A stretch of 10,922 nucleotides of DNA, taken from positions 1 to 10,922 of the forward strand of contig JAFAKZ010000436.1 of NCBI GenBank assembly GCA_019234745.1. The letters are read 5' to 3'. The notes below the pieces were generated by a model, which saw only the letters and a list, made by a program, of their open reading frames with translations, did no database searches and was not told where the DNA came from. This stretch comes from Burkholderiales bacterium. Lineage in GTDB: Bacteria; Pseudomonadota; Gammaproteobacteria; Burkholderiales; Chitinimonadaceae. Below, in pieces: positions 7,996-10,922 of the stretch. How positions within the stretch are numbered: position 1 is the first letter of the stretch; the number at the start of each line of letters is the position of its first letter. Made by a program: the position numbers and the translations under genes.

Positions 7996-8162
7996 CTGGT
8001 GCTACTCCCCTGATCTCGCCAAGTCACAAAGCTTGGCTGTACGGCGGGAGAGCTTATCTCGTCTACGTTGTCCGCGCATGCACTTTTGTCGGCTCCTGCC
8101 TGCGCCGTGGCCGGGATACGACAGCGTTTACTTATTCAGCAGCCGATCACGCCCGTCGAACG
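7996..8162 (-). other. Spacer upstream of the TonB-like gene
   Basis: 167 bases between the DUF4149 gene stop and the TonB-like gene. Besides the GGGGAG ribosome site at 8005-8010, I see no strong -35/-10 pair and no hairpin with a T tract. Whether the TonB-like gene has its own promoter or is read from the greA transcript cannot be told from sequence alone. Confidence 0.4.
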
Positions 8163-8609
8163 CTATTTGACCGGGCCGCGGATGACGTAGAACAGGCCAA
8201 ACACGGCCTGCAGCAGGTAGATCAAGCTGGAAATCGTCTGCCAGCTCTGGAAGCCACCGCCGAACAGGCCTTCAGCCGCCACATGCATCTCAGGCTTCAC
8301 CTGCGAGAGGATGGGAAAGACAGCGAACTGGTTCACCAGCGTCAGGATAAGCATGCCCAGGATCAGCCATAGCTCCAGCGTCTGGAAGGCGCGCAGGCCC
8401 TCGTGCCAGAGCATGTGGAACAGGATGTAGACGCCAGCAACGATGCCCACCCAGCCCATCGCATGGAACAGGCGCTCGATCAGGTGGTAGAAGGTGCCGG
8501 CATCGAGCTGATGGATCACCGAGACGGGCACCAGCACGCCGACTATCCACAGGCCGCCTATCCATAGGAAGGCGAGCATGGAGCGCAGGGCATTGGGGAA
8601 GGTTTGCAT
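8163..8609 (-). CDS. DUF4149 (TMEM205-like) integral membrane protein
   Basis: 148-residue, strongly hydrophobic protein with four predicted membrane helices: about 11-32 (MLAFLWIGGLWIVGVLVPV), 46-67, 79-101 and 124-143. The LWIGGLW motif in helix 1, and a last helix beginning FQSWQTISSLIYLLQ, resemble the DUF4149 family, whose members often sit next to greA in betaproteobacteria. The biochemical role is not known. It begins 23 bases after the greA stop on the same strand with no terminator between, so it is almost certainly co-transcribed with greA. The ribosome site is weak (AGGA 11 bases before the ATG). The gene is intact. The family call rests on my recognition of the pattern and the position, not on a search. 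Confidence 0.75.
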   Translation of the reverse strand: MQTFPNALRSMLAFLWIGGLWIVGVLVPVSVIHQLDAGTFYHLIERLFHAMGWVGIVAGVYILFHMLWHEGLRAFQTLELWLILGMLILTLVNQFAVFPILSQVKPEMHVAAEGLFGGGFQSWQTISSLIYLLQAVFGLFYVIRGPVK

Positions 8610-8632
8610 CGTACGCGCAGCGTCCTGAAGAG

Positions 8633-9109
8633 TTACAGGTACTTCACATCCAGCACTTCGTATTCGCGGATACCGCCAGGCGCCTGCACTTCAGCCACGT
8701 CGCCGGCGTTCTTGCCGATCAGCGCGCGGGCGATGGGCGAGGACACGGAAATCTTGCCCAGCTTGATGTCCGCTTCGTCGTCGCCGACGATCTGGTAGGT
8801 CACGGGGTCGCCCGACTCCAGGTCTTCCAGGTCGACCGTGGCACCGAACACAATGCGGCCGTCCGCATCGATTGCCGACGGGTCGATCACCTGGGCGTTG
8901 GAGAGCTTGGCTTCCACTTCCAGAATGCGGCCCTCGATAAAGCCCTGGCGTTCCTTGGCGGCATCGTATTCGGCGTTTTCCGACAGGTCGCCGTGCGATC
9001 GGGCTTCGGCGATGGCGGCGATCACACTGGGGCGTTCCACGCTTTTCAGGCGCTGCAGTTCAGTACGCAGCATTTCGGCGCCAACGACGGTCAAAGGTAT
9101 CTTGATCAT
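8633..9109 (-). CDS. greA: Transcription elongation factor GreA
   Basis: Rescues backtracked RNA polymerase by stimulating cleavage of the extruded RNA 3' end through the secondary channel. The 158-residue length matches E. coli GreA. The N-terminal coiled coil (about 8-75) carries the acidic tip GDLSENAEY with Asp41 and Glu44, the residues that chelate the catalytic magnesium. The C-terminal FKBP-like domain (about 80-158) includes YQIVGDDEAD and the typical ending around SPIARALIGKNAGD. The ATG has GGAG 9 bases upstream (9119-9122). It lies 154 bases downstream of carB on the same strand, but two terminators lie between, so it probably uses its own promoter plus some read-through. The DUF4149 gene follows at 23 bases. 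Confidence 0.97.
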   Translation of the reverse strand: MIKIPLTVVGAEMLRTELQRLKSVERPSVIAAIAEARSHGDLSENAEYDAAKERQGFIEGRILEVEAKLSNAQVIDPSAIDADGRIVFGATVDLEDLESGDPVTYQIVGDDEADIKLGKISVSSPIARALIGKNAGDVAEVQAPGGIREYEVLDVKYL

Positions 9110-9132
9110 GTTTCACTTCTCCAAATCCAGCC

Positions 9133-9171
9133 TGGCGCCCCGGTCTTTCATTGCCGGGATCTGTGGCGCCA
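9133..9171. promoter_or_regulatory. Long imperfect hairpin / paired TGGCGCC sites in the greA leader
   Basis: An inner CCCGG/CCGGG stem (9139-9143 with 9154-9158) is enclosed by TGGCGC/GCGCCA (9133-9138 with 9166-9171), with a 7-base bulge on one side. The same DNA contains TGGCGCCC (9133) and the full palindrome TGGCGCCA (9164), 31 bp apart, about three helical turns. It lies 11 bases upstream of the greA ribosome site and lacks a T tract. It could be an mRNA leader structure or a pair of operator sites. Confidence 0.4.
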
Positions 9172-9180
9172 ACACGTGGT

Positions 9181-9209
9181 CAAAAACAAACCGACGGCCA
9201 CGCCGTCGG
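9181..9209 (-). terminator. Second terminator after carB
   Basis: 8-bp stem CCGACGGC (9191-9198) and GCCGTCGG (9202-9209) with a 3-base loop, followed on the - strand by the T-rich TTTGTTTTTG (9181-9190). It lies directly after the first terminator and acts in the direction of carB transcription, upstream of greA. Confidence 0.85.
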
Positions 9210-9210
9210 G

Positions 9211-9243
9211 AAAAATAACAGCCGCCGCGTTCAACGCGGCGGC
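9211..9243 (-). terminator. First terminator after carB
   Basis: 9-bp G+C-only stem GCCGCCGCG (9221-9229) and CGCGGCGGC (9235-9243) with a 5-base loop, followed on the - strand by TGTTATTTTT (9211-9220). It begins about 20 bases after the carB stop codon. Confidence 0.87.
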
Positions 9244-9263
9244 CAGGTAATGCAATTTGTGCC

Positions 9264-10922
<1,659 letters not shown>

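Overview
The window is about 65% G+C by eye and looks like core chromosome of a betaproteobacterium. The protein sequences and gene set fit the Neisseriales (Chromobacteriaceae-like), but no rRNA or other taxonomic marker is present, so the order-level call is inference. Almost everything is housekeeping. The window holds ten protein genes, of which the first (pstB) and last (carB) run off its ends.

Layout, left to right. (1) 1-758, + strand: most of pstB, the ATPase of the phosphate transporter, closed by a strong intrinsic terminator (799-825). (2) 759-1039: 281 bases with no convincing gene but several inverted repeats. (3) 1040-5632, - strand: a small three-helix membrane protein of unknown function, then glmM, folP and ftsH, all reading right to left. 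rlmE (5724-6344, - strand) lies just upstream of ftsH and probably shares its transcript. An intrinsic terminator sits between ftsH and folP, ending about 19 bases before the folP start. (4) 6345-6515: divergent promoter region. (5) 6516-6908, + strand: yhbY, a CRM-domain ribosome-assembly factor. (6) A perfect 18-bp two-way terminator (6937-6975) separates yhbY from the converging gene at 7015-7995 (- strand), a TonB-like energy transducer with an extra cytoplasmic winged-helix-like domain. (7) 8163-10922, - strand: carB (3' half), greA and a DUF4149 membrane protein. Two back-to-back terminators lie between carB and greA.

Functional logic: rlmE, yhbY and greA serve ribosome maturation and transcription elongation. 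ftsH performs membrane-protein quality control. folP and glmM supply folate and the amino-sugar precursor of peptidoglycan and LPS. carB supplies carbamoyl phosphate for pyrimidines and arginine. The order carB-greA-DUF4149-yhbY-rlmE-ftsH-folP-glmM-pst is, from general knowledge, a conserved betaproteobacterial neighbourhood. Against that background, the local peculiarities are the pst block facing the other way, the small low-G+C membrane gene beside glmM, and the TonB-like gene between the DUF4149 gene and yhbY.

I found no mobile element, CRISPR array, tRNA or rRNA, phage gene, or recognisable new multi-gene system. The most interesting items are the TonB-like protein's architecture, the structured DNA at 891-1040, the folP leader terminator and the structured carB-greA spacer.
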